From Heliocidaris erythrogramma (lineage: Eukaryota > Echinodermata > Echinoidea > Camarodonta > Echinometridae): 64,000 nucleotides of DNA. The notes under the pieces are model-generated. The model was not told the DNA's origin and did not search any database. It saw only the letters and a list, made by a program, of their open reading frames with translations. The DNA is taken from positions 26,021,501-26,085,500 of the forward strand of contig CM046870.1 of NCBI GenBank assembly GCA_025617745.1. Direction: 5' to 3'. Below are positions 43,530-55,800 of the stretch, in pieces (positions within the stretch are counted from its first letter, which is position 1; every line of letters begins with the position of its first letter). The translations under genes were made by a program, and so were the position numbers.

Positions 43530-44496
43530 CTGTAGTATATACCATTATTCAAATGTTATGCGTAATGAATTAATCCCCTGTCCCACGTAAACGATAAAGA
43601 TAAGTATAGCCTATATGTATATATCATGTACCGATACCTATAAGGACACTGTTTTAATTTTGAGGGGTGGTTGGGGTTTTTTTTGGTGGAGTTTGTTTGT
43701 TTTTTGGGGGTGCACTTTTTATTTTAGTTGAGAAACTTCTTTTATATTTATATGGTGCATTTGCGTAGCAAATTTTTTTATGTCAAGTCATATTCGAGAA
43801 AATGCTTATTACAAGCACAACAATATTGAAGACATTTTCCCTGACGGCTCAGTCTTGGCTTTCTCTACTTTTCTTGTTTGAGGTAATTATTTCATCATCG
43901 GTCAGACCCAACTCCGGAAAATCGAGCACAGGACATACTCCTAAAACGGCGTTTAGAGCAAGATGAATATAGAGCCCTCATTGTTCAGTGCGGGATAGTA
44001 TGTACAAAGGCATGGGAGAAAATTAATCGTGCAATGTCGACCTGCTGTTGATAATATATTTTTCAAAAATAATGCTGCAGATATATTTATTTGAAAAGTT
44101 TGTCATTTGAAAGTTATTTCATATAGCGAATCAGTTAAGGGTTTTGAAGGCAATTGACATGCGGCATTATTTTTAAATATATATATATCGTTGGCAGGTT
44201 TACTTTGCAAGACTTTCCCCATGCCTTTTGTATACACTGCCTCTCACTTGAGCGATGAGGGCTCTATATTCATACGCCGTTTTCGGAGTATATACTTCTA
44301 CTATTCTACTATTCAAAGTTTGGTCTGACCAAGGAGTCTGACCAACTCCTTGGTCTGACTGATGATTGAGCATTCCGAACTGTGGATAAAGTTTATTTAG
44401 GATATTATCTTTCATCATGACAGTCGATCTACTGTCAATTATGTTGTTATTTTTAACAATGTATCCTTTCTTGCATTTCATGTGCCTTAGTGTCAG
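43530..44496. other. Unassigned spacer
   Basis: About 43865-44375 contains an imperfect inverted repeat: GTCAGACC / GGTCTGAC and AGCAAGATGAATATAGAGCC / GGCTCTATATTCAT. This suggests a decayed foldback element. Confidence 0.4.
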
Positions 44497-44859
44497 TTAA
44501 AGATACACTGAGTTCTGGTCATGATATTGAATTGTGAAAGAAACTGTCTCAAAGCAATTGGGAAAGGTTGATTTATAGCACCTAAGAATTGGTGTATGCT
44601 GTAAGTTTTGGAATCACCAAAATTATAAGAAATTTACTCACTCCTGCTGCGAGTCATATGCAGTACACACAGAAATGAGTATATGGGACTACCGTGATGT
44701 GTTCTGCCCGAACATTTCAGCTGTTTCTTGTCATATTTTGGATGCGAAGGCATTTAAAGATTACTCCTTTTCAGGGGATATCTTCCAAACTATCATGAAA
44801 AGAATGAGAAAGCTCACAAGTTATTTTTTACCTTTCCCAGAACTCAACTTTCCTTTTAA
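44497..44859. mobile_element. TTAA-flanked MITE, better copy
   Basis: TTAA at 44497-44500 and 44856-44859 enclose ends sharing GAGTTCTGG in inverted position (AGATACACTGAGTTCTGG / CCAGAACTCAACTTTCCTT). Non-coding; second copy at 8357-8735. Confidence 0.65.
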
Positions 44860-45339
44860 GATATTTTCCAAATCAGTATATTATGCAGGCGAGATTGAGG
44901 CAAGGTAATAGCTTAGAATACAAGAAGTTTTCATGCTGAATAATTAAGATAATTAAGATAAATTTTCATACAAAACTTTCATGAAAAAATAAAGATATCA
45001 AAGATGTCGAAATCAAAACGTTGACACTTAGCAAGTAGTAAGGCCGTCAAAGGCGGCAGACCCACGCCTTAACCCAATAGGTTTTGTTTTGTTGCGATTA
45101 TTTTTGTAAGCAGTAGCCATTCAAAGGGGATAACAAGAGGCACATCTCCCCCCCCCCCCCAATAAATTTTGCCATATCCAGGTCATAGCTTTGTGTGTCC
45201 CCACCCTTGAAAAAATTCTTCTGAAAAAGGTATTTTATTATTGAAACATCCCTCCCCTAAAAGTAATTGATTAGACATGTCAGAGAGCGTGGCGTGGTGA
45301 GAAAAAAAAATGTTAGCAATTTGTATTCAGTGTTCAGTC

Positions 45340-45530
45340 CAAGGCCGTACGCAGAAATTTTTTTCCTGGGGGGGGGGGGCAAGATGATCGCTTTCAAAGG
45401 AACCCATAACTTGAAGTCTAAAACCCGATTAAAAAAAAGTATGATTTTGAAATTTCTGGGGGGGGGGCAACTTTGTTCTATCTTTACATTGCAATTCGGG
45501 TTGTTGTTTTTTTTTTTCATCGGGCTTGGA
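45340..45530. mobile_element. Truncated DNA-transposon MITE with G tracts
   Basis: AAGGCCGTACGCAGAAATTT resembles the left end at 41767, followed by two G tracts separated by ~80 bp. No right end. Confidence 0.35.
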
Positions 45531-45799
45531 TAAAATAAATATGACGACAAAAGAAGTTGGATCTCGACTTGAAAATGACGTGCATGCGAGGCACAGAGCT
45601 TACTCACTCAGTACTACAGTAACAGTCAGCCGGCCCCAGGCAATTCGCGACAGTGCTGTGTATAGTTATGTACGTACACTACAGCTACTCAGCCACTCAC
45701 TCAGATCAACACACGCGAACACTCGCGAGTGCGATAGACTCACTCACGTCGAACAAACGCACCAGATTTTCACCGAAAACAATTAAAATCACGTACTAC

Positions 45800-46483
45800 A
45801 CGTCCACCAGGATAAAATAAATCACAAAAACTTCCACAACAAAGTGGAAAGAACCGGGGAAAATTCGTTTTATTATACTGCCATAAAGCATTGGAATTCT
45901 CTGCCTAATGACATAAAAGGAATAGATAACTTTGTTAATTTTAAGAGGAAATTGAAAGAATATCTTTCACTATCTAGAGAGTCAGAGAGAAGAAGCAAAT
46001 GATTATGTTACATCTAGGTAAAATATCCTGAATACGGACCAGTTTCTTTTCACATGCAGGTTAATATGCTGTTTATTGTATATATTTATCTAGTTTTAAC
46101 ATGATGAAAGATTTAACGTATTTTTTTTTTCCATTCTCATCTTCGTTTCCTTCTCTCTCTCTCTCTCTCTCTCCATTTCTTCCTCTTCTAACTTCGTGAT
46201 CGCCTCTTTTTCCTTCTTTTTCCTTCCTGCTCTTTTCTTTCTTTTCCTCTCATTCTAACTTTGTATATATTTATCACTATTATTTTTATGATTTATTTTC
46301 CTTATTTATTCCTCAACGTGTAAATATTTATAAATATGTTCTAACTCAATAATTATTTTATTCATACAAGAGGACCCCACTGGAAATAAGCTTTCGAGCT
46401 TTCGTGGGTTATCCTGTTCAAGCTTGCTAATTTGTTATTCTACTATGTACAAATTTATTATGTTCTGAATGCTTGGCAAATAA

Positions 46484-46514
<31 letters not shown>

Positions 46515-46515
46515 C
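45800..46515 (+). mobile_element. 5'-truncated CR1-group LINE
   Basis: A frame at 45855-46002 encodes AIKHWNSLPNDIKGID and FKRKLKEYL, the conserved C-terminus of CR1/L2 ORF2, before a stop at 46000. A TC-rich stretch (46140-46180) and the 3' hairpin GGACCCCACTGG...GTGGGTTATCC follow. The tail is TAAAATCAATCAATCAATCA, ending near 46514. Confidence 0.72.
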
Positions 46516-46839
46516 AGAAATGCACAGAAGATAAGAAATAGGAGAAATTAGACGTGCTAGCTAGGCTATACGTATACCGTATACCTAGCCGCTTTCGATT
46601 TCGCAACGAGAGTACAGTTCAAGCGCGAAAAATCCCTTGTTGCTGGGATACGTTGGCTTTGAATATTCATTGCAGGCTCGTGCGGATTTGAAGTGAAATA
46701 GCAAATAATGGGTCTAAAAGTCTTCTAAAATTCATAAACCTGAAATAGATTTTTGGTGAGACGAAGTAATGAGTGTTTTGATTGACCAAAATATTTCTGC
46801 ATCGGCAGGCGAAGTTTGGGGTCATCAAACTTTCTAGTT

Positions 46840-47216
46840 TCTATCCTGTCACTCTCTGAACTGAAGTTCCTATACTTTACTACAGGGTCAAAAGTTCAAG
46901 GTCACACAGAATTTGCAGGGGTCAACCAATCATCACCAAAATCTAATCGATTCTTTCCTGTCACTTTCTGAACATTCCCTGAAAATTTGGTGCAAATCCG
47001 TTCACCCGTTCTCTTGTTATCTTGTACACAAACAAACAAACAAACAAACAAACAAACAAACAAACAAAAACAAAAAAAAAACATACGGAGCCCTTTACAT
47101 AACCCTGCCGATTTCATCGGCGTGGGTAAAAACAAACAAACAAACAAACACAAACAAAAAAAAAACATACGGAGCCCTTTACATAACCCTGCCGATTTCA
47201 TCGGCGTGGGTAACAA
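46840..47216. repeat. CAAA-repeat unit duplicated in tandem
   Basis: CATACGGAGCCCTTTACATA plus ACCCTGCCGATTTCATCGGC occurs twice (about 47081 and 47167), each preceded by (CAAA)n and an A run. The upstream AATTTGGTGCAAATCCGTTC looks like the body of a dispersed repeat. Confidence 0.65.
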
Positions 47217-47404
47217 ACTGCGTAAATTGGAATTATGCATGTATAACAAACAACACAGCGGTTAAGTTGACTTTAAAAAAAGTTTCGAACTCTGGCTGCT
47301 TTTTTGTATTTTACTCATCAAATCATTTCCCGTAAAACGAGGGTAAAGTCTTGTTTTGAGCATTCAAGCGTTTGATTCTATCCTTGTTTTCTTATTTTAT
47401 CCAG

Positions 47405-47449
47405 AATATTATATGAAGGAAGTGTGCTGCGAGACCCTCATTTCTGGAG
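47405..47449 (+). CDS. Candidate 45-bp micro-exon
   Basis: A pyrimidine-rich acceptor (CTTGTTTTCTTATTTTATCCAG) and a good donor (GTGAGG) bracket 45 bp, a multiple of three, open in two frames (YYMKEVCCETLISG or ILYEGSVLRDPHFW). No family recognised; included because both splice sites look good and other plus-strand candidate exons flank it. Confidence 0.2.
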
Positions 47450-47689
47450 GTGAGGCTTGTTGCATGATATTTCACTTTTTATTCTAGAATATAGGCTACA
47501 GTACATATTCTTGAATAAGTTCATGAATAGAAATCGCGTCATTTTTTTTTTATTCCAAATTAATGGAAGGTAAAAATATATGGAAATTTCGGAGGTGGAA
47601 GTTCGAAGTAAAGAAAAATGAGAATCTGTAGCAGATTGATAATAATCATATTCCGTTCTTATATATAGCGAATATCCCATTTATGATAC

Positions 47690-48530
47690 GACGTCTCCAG
47701 TGGCGTATCTATAGGTATTCTGGCGCCCGGGGCAAACTATAAAATCTGCCCCCCCCCCCCCCCCCCAATGCCCAAACTCAGATTAATTAAAGGAGTGTTT
47801 TTTTATTAGAAATGATGGCACTACGTGAAAATAAGTTTTGATGCACATAACCCGGGGTTGTTAGTCCAAATTTGATGAGTTTATAAGCGAGGGAGCAACG
47901 CGACCGAGCGGAAGATTTTCCCCCTTTCCCCTCTTCAAATTGAAATTTCTTATTTTACCCTTACAAAAAATGTAAAAATCCAATGGAGGACATCAACCTA
48001 GCAATAGATTTTTTATGAAATTTTGAACATTCCTATTTTGAATGAATAGGAATGAATGAATGAACGAAAAACCAGAAGAAAATATTCGAGGAATTTAGTA
48101 AGGCAATAATTGCAAGGCAAATATATGATTTTTATCTAATATTCTATACTTTGAAACTGCTTTTTATGCACTTTTATCCCATCTGTGGGCGCAAAATTTA
48201 ACAAGCTCCTGCCTTATGCGGGGGGGGACAAAGCAACTAGAGTCAATTAATGGTTAACACTTTAAAAATGCCATTTGGGGCGCAAAATAGCTAGATCTTG
48301 AACATAATCATGCGAGGGAGCAAAGGGACCGAGTTTTAGAAAATGTTCGCATTTCAAACCATATACATAATTTCGTACGCATTTTGTCCTTGACTGGGGC
48401 GCAAATAACCCTCAAAGACCATAAAATCCCCCTTTTCTTTCTCTCTTTTTCGTCTCTTCAAGTGCCGCCCGGGGCACGGGCCTCCTCCCCCCCCCCCCCC
48501 CCCCCCCGTAGATACGCCACTGGACGTCTC
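47690..48530. mobile_element. Non-autonomous hAT element, copy A
   Basis: The element at 47698-48522 has perfect 14-bp inverted ends CAGTGGCGTATCTA / TAGATACGCCACTG and an 8-bp duplication GACGTCTC on both sides. 825 bp, with C tracts near both ends, no transposase. Confidence 0.92.
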
Positions 48531-48568
48531 TGTGCGCTTCCGAAGGACTTTGGATAGTGCATGTATTA

Positions 48569-49347
48569 CCCTCATGCGGTGGCGTTTTCTACAGGTATTT
48601 TGGCGCCCGGGGAAAATTGTAAAAATAATCCCCCCCCCCTTATGCCCAAACTCACATTACTGAGCGGTTTTGATTTAGAAATGATGGCACTACGTGAAAA
48701 TAAGTTTAGATGCACATAATCCGGGGTCTTAGCCCAAATTGGGCGAATTATAATTGTATAAGCGAAGGAGCATGCAGCGCGACCGAGCGGAAGATTTTTT
48801 TTTCCTTTCACCCCTCATATTGAAATTTCCAAGGGAATACAGCGGCCTAGCAATAGATTTATTTTAATTTTTCTTTTAACATTCCTATTTGGGGGGGGGG
48901 CGCGAAATGAATGAAAACCCTAAAGAAATATATTTGAGGAATTTAGTGAGGCAATTGCAAGCCAATTTTATGATTTCTTTCGAATGTTCTATACTTTGAA
49001 ATTGCTTTTTATGCACATATAGCCCATCTAAGGGCGCAAAATTTAACAAGCTCCTGCCTTATGCGGGGGTGGTTTAAATCGCCGTTGGGCGCGAAATATC
49101 TAGGTCCTGAACATAATCATGCGAGGGAGCAATGCGTCCGAGCCTTAGAAAATTTTCGCATTTCAAACCCTATAAAACACCATTTCTTACGTATTTTGGC
49201 CTTGACTGGGGCGCAAATAACTCTCAAAGACCATAAATTTCCTTGTATTTCTACCCCTTTTTTTCTCTCTTTTGAGTTTTTTGCGCCCTTTCAAGTGCCG
49301 CCTGGGGGCACGTGCCCCCTCTCCGTAGCTACGCCACTGCCCTCATG
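48569..49347. mobile_element. Non-autonomous hAT element, copy B
   Basis: The element at 48577-49339 is homologous along its length to copy A (shared GGTATTTTGGCGCCCGGGG, TGATGGCACTACGTGAAAAT, GCGACCGAGCGGAAGATTTT). It has an 8-bp duplication CCCTCATG on both sides. The left end is decayed (CGGTGGCGTTTTC). It lies 54 bp from copy A, same orientation, with its own target duplication, so it is a separate insertion. Confidence 0.9.
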
Positions 49348-50476
49348 TCTTTAGCTCCGGCAACCGTAGCGCTCAGCGGCTGTGCTGTAAAACGTCCTCT
49401 GTACAACAGATACTAGCTATGTGTATATATTTGTCGTCGTTATAAATTTACTTCGATGTATTCAGTTTAGTTTAACGACATACCGAACTGAGCGTGGAAA
49501 GTGCATGCGTGGCATGATGTTGCCTTTGTCCAGTGCAGGGTCTGACCCAGTTGACCCCTACCAGATCCCTAGTTTATGTGGTCAGCAGCTCATGCTCTAA
49601 AATGTAGCATATTACTTCATCATTCGCTCAGCAAAACAGGATCACAAAACACGCTCAGGACTGTGGCCCCTACAAAAAGGAGATATTCCCCCAACTAAAA
49701 AATCCTGGCTACGCGCCGCTGTATAAGCTGCTAGTGGTGTCGCTAGATCCGGTTGTTTCGGCATCTATCATAAAACGACCAGTATCATCAAACGACAAAT
49801 TTCCGAATCTGATTTCCTAGCTCTTTTTTTTTTGGGGGGGGGGGGAGGGGGATTCTTTCTATCTCTTGTTTATTCATTTTCTTACTCACAGTTTGTATGG
49901 GCAGACAGCTCTATGATATATGCTCTTTTACTAAGTTAAGAATGGGGGTCTCCCATGTTTTAAAGGTTGTTTTAAAATAAACCACCAAGTTTTAAAAGTA
50001 TAAAATTCAAAGATGGTAACTATATATATCAAAATTAGAAAATGCCCAGATCACGTTGCAGTATCATGAAGTGAAGGTGAAATGTTAAAGGTCAAAAACG
50101 TCAAATTTACATGAAAATATCATCATGTATATCAAACAATTTCAGGTATGAACTTAGCCCTTAATTAAGACTGGTATACCCGCTATATATGATGTGTGTC
50201 ATCAACTTATCTAGGGTTGACACGGTGGATGGATAGTTCCTCCTATTTCTCCTCGACTGCATTCTGTATTGATCACTTGGTACTTGCTCTAAAGAAAATG
50301 TTATATTTATGTTTTATTTGTTGTTCTTTCTCTCACTTTAATTTTTTTATTTTTATTTATTTCATATATTTTTTTCTATTGTTTTATTATATTTCATTTT
50401 TTCGTTATCCTTTTTATTTTTTTATTTTTTTATTCATTTTTGTTGTTGTTGGGAGGGGGCAATTTCTTGCATGCAG
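49348..50476. other. Spacer with one transposon right end
   Basis: CCTGGCTACGCGCCGCTG at about 49693-49712 is an orphan MITE right end. Otherwise nothing recognised. Confidence 0.4.
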
Positions 50477-50710
50477 TCGAACCTTCAATGCACCCGACTA
50501 CAACCAAGTCCCCAGCTACCCAGGTATCTCAACGACCCAAACCCCATTTCAAGTCAAGCGGCTTCTCTCCAGCCAAGGACAACGAGGGACGCAATCTGAT
50601 TGGCTATTGTCTCACTGATCACGTGATGGAGACAGTGCAAATGGTGAGCCAGATACGAGGCGCCGTGATATGCATTGACGTAGTTGGGTGCAAGTCCTTC
50701 AATTACAAAG
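50477..50710 (+). CDS. Candidate exon: Thr/Pro linker plus start of a PAN/apple-like domain
   Basis: The acceptor TTTCTTGCATGCAG precedes TCGAACC, and GT at 50711 follows AAAG. The exon is 234 bp, phase 1 to 1, as usual for extracellular modules. It encodes a linker (PSMHPTTTKSPATQV) and then LIGYCLTDHVMETVQM and CIDVVGCKSFNYKG. The Cys spacing and the CKSFNY motif match the first half of PAN/apple domains of secreted or cell-surface proteins. The donor (GTCCAA) is weak and the rest of the domain was not found, so it may be an isolated or decayed exon. Confidence 0.45.
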
Positions 50711-52000
50711 GTCCAATAGACCGATAATAACGTAAAAAAAGTAAAATAAGTGGATACAATAAGTTTTTAATAATTTTATCTCATAAAAGGAAAAGGGTAA
50801 TGCCTTATCTTCCTCTATATGTATTGTAATAAACCGATGCACTAGGTCTGTAGGCCCACCCCCACCCCCCGAAAAAAATGGGGAACTTATTTTAAAGTTT
50901 TGTTTTATACATTTTCAACATGTTAAAAGTATTTTTATCAGAGCATCATCATCATCACCGTGGGGCGGGGGTGGTCCACTCATGCAGCTCAACCCCCCTC
51001 CCCCGGTTAATGTTGCCACTTAACCGATGTATTGGCAATGGGGAACGCTGACCATTTTTTGAAACATGCAAATCTAATTATATGGTGCACACTAAAGCCC
51101 CGAGGCCTATCATGCCCGAAGCATTTTTTTCTAGTGGAGCAAGCTGAGGAAAGGGCGTCCCCTTCTAACACAAGTGTTATTTTTTAAACAAAGAAATCCT
51201 ATGGGGTGCACACTTTATAGTGGAATTTTCATTAAAAGTAACAAAAGATAAGATTCTGACAAAAGATTCTGACCGATAAAAATTAAATTGTTTCAATTAG
51301 GCCCTACCACCTTCTTGGGAGGGGGGCGTTTCCATTTTTTTTAGGGTTGTCAGGTGATATTTTCCTACCAGCTATGATGTCAGCTTTTATACTTTTTTGA
51401 ATGTTCACCGACTTCCCATACTAAATTTTAGTCTGTGGAATCTGTCGGGTAAATTATACCATTTTTTTTTTGGGGGGGGGGGGGTGGGGGAATTCGAGAA
51501 TAGTCGGATACCTCACCGCCCAAATATTATGATATTCGGGCTTCTTGTTGCTGCAGGAAGTAAGAGGTGCTTGCTGCAAGAAACAATCTAGGCCTAGCGA
51601 ACGAGAGAGAGAGAGAGAAAAAAAAAGGGAAAAAAATTGTATCCTGAGAATAGGCTCTTACGTATTGTTATTCCGTTCTCATAATCTGTTTAACATGTTA
51701 TCGGCATCTTCCGTTCTCATATTGGGAAAAGACTATTGTCACAGGCCATTATTTCTGAAAATTCATCTCTTTAGCCCCTTTAGGTCAACTTGCTGCTCGA
51801 TTCCTTTCAGTTATGTTGCTAACATTCTTTGAGTAGAAATATAGCATAGCCTAACATTAGCTCGAGATTCATGATGCAAACCAAATAACTTCCATAAGCA
51901 TATGAATTATTAATATAATTGCCATTGGTTTATATACATACATATGGCGATCATATTAATAACTAATATCAATAATGAAAATATAATGGGCATTGGTAAA
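50711..52000. other. Unassigned spacer
   Basis: Contains G tracts at 51468-51488 and a short GAGA run at 51602. No continuing exon of the PAN-like candidate was found. Confidence 0.45.
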
Positions 52001-52024
52001 TAACCCTAATAATGCTAGTGAGCG

Positions 52025-52150
52025 AAGTTTTTGAATTTTTGTTTTCTTCTCTTTCCTTTCTGATTTCTTTTCTTTTTCTCTTCTTTTCCTTCTTTTCTTT
52101 TCTTCTTTCCTTTTCAACCTCTTCCTTTTTTGCTTTTTCTTTGGTTGGAA
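52025..52150. repeat. Pyrimidine-rich (TTTTC/TTCC) tract
   Basis: Imperfect TTTTCTTC repeats; reading frames on the minus strand here (Lys/Glu/Arg runs) are artefacts. Confidence 0.7.
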
Positions 52151-52269
52151 CCCCCTTTTCAGGCATGAAAAGTGGGAGGGGGAGGGTATTCCCGCCCCCA
52201 CATTTGAAAACATCTGAAAACATAACGCCCCCACTTATTTTAACCACTTTTTTTACCTACTATCATTTT

Positions 52270-52410
52270 ATCCACTATTTTACGCGTTTTATTGTCGGTC
52301 TATCGGACCCTTTTGCCGCTCGGTCTATAGAACCTTCTGTCTATTGGACCCTCATGTACATTCGGACTATCGAACCTTCTATCAATCGGGCCTTCTGACT
52401 ATAGGACCAG
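52270..52410. repeat. Degenerate ~19-20 bp tandem repeat
   Basis: TCGGTCTATCGGACC, TCGGTCTATAGAACC, CTGTCTATTGGACC, TCGGACTATCGAACC and CTGACTATAGGACC recur at about 20-bp steps; each unit is itself a partial palindrome. Confidence 0.6.
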
Positions 52411-52439
52411 GACAAATCCAGCATCAAGTATCAACAAAT

Positions 52440-53124
52440 GCAAATTTTTTTGAAGACTTTGGTTGGTGTAATCATTATAGTTTGGTTGATATAATCATTG
52501 TATTCAAAATAATGTAATCATTGAAGTTTTATCATGGCAGTTTGATGTAATCATTGATTGATGTAATCACTGTTTTTCCATTTATTTAATCATTGTAATT
52601 TTGATTGATGTGATCATTGTAGTTTGATTGATGTAATCATTGCAGTTTGATACAATCATGGTAGTTTGATGTAATAATTGTGGTTTGATTGATGTATTGT
52701 AATCATGGTAATTTCATTGAATAATCATTGTAGTTTGATTGATGTAATCATTGTAGTTTGATTGATGTAATCATTGTAGTTTGATTGTTGTAATCACTGT
52801 TGATTGATGTAATCATGGTAGTTTCATTGGAATAATCATTGTGGTTTGATTGGTGTCATGATTGTAGTTCGATTGGTGTCACCAGTTTGTTTTATTGGTG
52901 TCATGATTATAGTTTGATTGATGTAATTAGTGTGGTTTGATTGATGTAATCGTGGTAGTTTCATTGATGTAATCATTATAGTTTCCATGATGTAATCATT
53001 GTAGTTTCATTGATGTGATTGTAGTTTAATTTATGTAATCATTGTAGTTTGATTGGTGTAATTATGTTAGTTTGATTGATGGAATCATTGTAATTTGGTT
53101 GATGTAATCATAGTAGTTCGGTTG
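52440..53124. repeat. 23-bp satellite, left part
   Basis: The unit is GTTTGATTGATG followed by TAATCATTGTA, with many substitutions and indels. It is interrupted at 53125 by a LINE and resumes at 55299. Confidence 0.88.
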
Positions 53125-55298
53125 AAATATAAGACAACAACAAAACATTGTGGCATACAATTCATGAAATCTTAGGTAAAAAAAGAGAAAATGTACAAAA
53201 TGTTGAATTTTTAGAGAATGGAAATGGTCTTATTGCTGATGCATTTAATACATATTTTACCAATTTTGGCCCAAAATTGGCCTCAAAGATTGTTACTAAT
53301 CATAATGATTTTTCACAATATCTAAATAATCATACCGAGCACTCATTATTTTTTAATCCAACGAATGTTCATGAAATTTTATTAGAAATTGTTCGATCTC
53401 TAAGTCCTTCTAAATCTAGTGGCCATGATGGAATAAGTGTATATATAAAATATTAAAACAAATTATTCATTTCCTGGCTTCCCCGCTGGCACATATTTTC
53501 AATCTATCTCTTTCCCAGGGAATTTTTCCTGATTCACTAAAACTTGCCAAAATAATTCCAGTATTTAAAAAAGATGACCCATGCCGTATTGCAAATTATC
53601 GCCCAATCTCGTTGTTACCAAGCTTTTCTAAAATACTTGAAAAAATTGTTTACAAACGTTTATACTCTTTTTTGGATATGAATAAACTATTAATTCCCAA
53701 CCAATATGGCTTCAGAAAAAAATCATTCGACTGCCTACGCAATTTTACAACTTTACGACAAAATAACCGATTCATTTTCAAAAAAGGAGCACACTGTTTG
53801 GGTTTTTATGGATTTATGGAAGGCATTCGATACAATGGATCATGCTATATTATTATGTAAATTAAAGAAATATGGCATCAGAGGGATCGTACTTTCCTGG
53901 TTTAAGGACTACTTAGATAATTGACGTCAATATGTTAATTTCAAATCCAAATCATCTAATATATGTACTGTGAAATGTGGAGTACCACAGGGCTCAATCT
54001 TAGGGCCCTTACAGTTTTTAATATATATGAATGATATTGTCAATGCATCACCTTTACTAATACACGTTTTATTTGCATATGATACTAACATATTTTATTC
54101 ACACCAAAATTTAAACATGCTTGTTACAACTCTGAATCTAGAACTAAAGAAATTATCATTGTGGTTTAAATCCAATAAACTCTCCCTCAATATATTAAAC
54201 AAAACAAACTTCATGTACTTTACGCACATTAATTCTACACATGTATTTCGTAATAATATTTTCATTGATGACATGCCCGTTACCGAAAAACATGAAAAAC
54301 AAAATTTCTAGGTATATTGATCGACTCAAACGTAACTTGGAATAGTCACGTTCGTAACATTAGCATATTGGTAGCAAGAGGCATAGGTATTTTATATAAA
54401 TTGAAATATTATCTTTATCAAAGATCACTATTAATGCTTTACAACTCATTTATTTTGTCACATATATCGTACTGTAATGGGGAAATAGTAACAAAATGAA
54501 TATAGACACTATGTTGCGTCTTCAAAAGAAAGCACTCCGTATCTGTTCTCATTCTCATTATTTAGCCCACACCGATCCTATATTTCATAAGTTTAAAACA
54601 TTGAAAATTAACGATATTTACACCTACCAAACTGCTATATTTATGTATAAATTTTCCACCAACGCTACACCAATATCCTTTCATAATATTTTTATCTACA
54701 ACAGAGATGTTCATTCCTACCCGACACGACATTCATCAGATCTTCATTTAACAAATCCAAAATTAATAATAGCTCAAAAAACGATAAGACATCACGGTCC
54801 AGATGTTTGGAACAATTTACCTCATGATATTAAACACGCCGTATCTCTTTTTTCTTTTAAAGCTTCGTTAAAGAAGTATTTGCTATCCACACTTATTCGT
54901 AAACTTCTCACCTGCACGTGCACCCACTTGCACACACTTCACTTCAATCCCTTTCCTTCCCCCCCCCCCTTTTTTTTGTAGTAAGTAATATTTTTTTTTT
55001 CAGTTAGTGACATCGCTTTTATGATATAGACATTTATATTTTAATTATGGTTTCCATGTAGCCCTTTCCACTGGCTGCTATTCATTCAAGCATTTTGCTT
55101 AAGATAGCTGGCCCCTGCATTTCTGTTATTTCTACTTGTTCACTTCGATTTATAATCATGTCTTTATTCTGTTGTCATTGTTATTTAACTGTCACATTTG
55201 TAATTTGAACAATTATGTTGTATATTTATTACTATAATGGTTTGTAAATTTGTTATTTGATTTGACAATAAATGCAGAAACTCCTGCCAAAAAAAAAT
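53125..55298 (+). mobile_element. CR1/jockey-group LINE inserted in the satellite
   Basis: ORF2 fragments in order: KSSGHDGIS (53410-53445), NYRPISLLPSFSKILEKIVY (53597), WKAFDTMDH (53818), CGVPQGSILGPLQFLIYMND (53975), FAYDTNIF (54072), then YLGI-type and C-terminal blocks to VWNNLPHDIKHAV (54806-54840). The catalytic box is FAYD in place of FADD, so the second catalytic Asp pair is broken. Frameshifts lie near 53455, 53735, 53925 and 54310. It ends with AATAAA at 55267 and a short A tail. No endonuclease region. Confidence 0.82.
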
Positions 55299-55800
55299 AA
55301 TAATCATTGCAGTTTGATTGGTGTAGGCCCCTTATCATTGTAGTTTTAATGGTGTCATCGGTGTAGTCTGATTGGTGTAATCACGAGTTTCATTGATGTA
55401 ATCATCGTAGTTTCATTGATGTAATCATTGTAGTTTCATTGATGTAATCATTGTAGTTTCATTGATGTAATCATAGTAGTTTGGAGTAATGATTATAGGT
55501 TCATTGATGTAATCATGGTAGTTTCATTGATGTAATCATGGTAGTTTCATTGATGTAATCATTGTAGTTTCTTTAATGTAATCATTGTAGTTTCATTAAT
55601 GTAATCATTGTAGTTTCATTGATGTAATCATGGTAGTTTCATTGATGTAATCATATCAGTGTGATTGTCTGATTGGTTTAATCATTGTAATTTGAATGAT
55701 GTAATCATGGCAGTTTTATTGATGTAATTATTGTTGCTTGATCGATGTGATCATTGTGGTTTGGTTGCTTTAATCAATGCAGTTCGGTTGATGCAATCAT
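55299..55800. repeat. 23-bp satellite, right part
   Basis: Same unit as 52440-53124, here mostly with the variant GTTTCATTGATG plus TAATCATTGTA; runs of near-identical units at 55380-55650. Confidence 0.88.

Noticed and set aside
51956..52247. Lys/Glu-rich open frames on the minus strand
   Set aside because: Translation of a TTTTC/TTCC tract.
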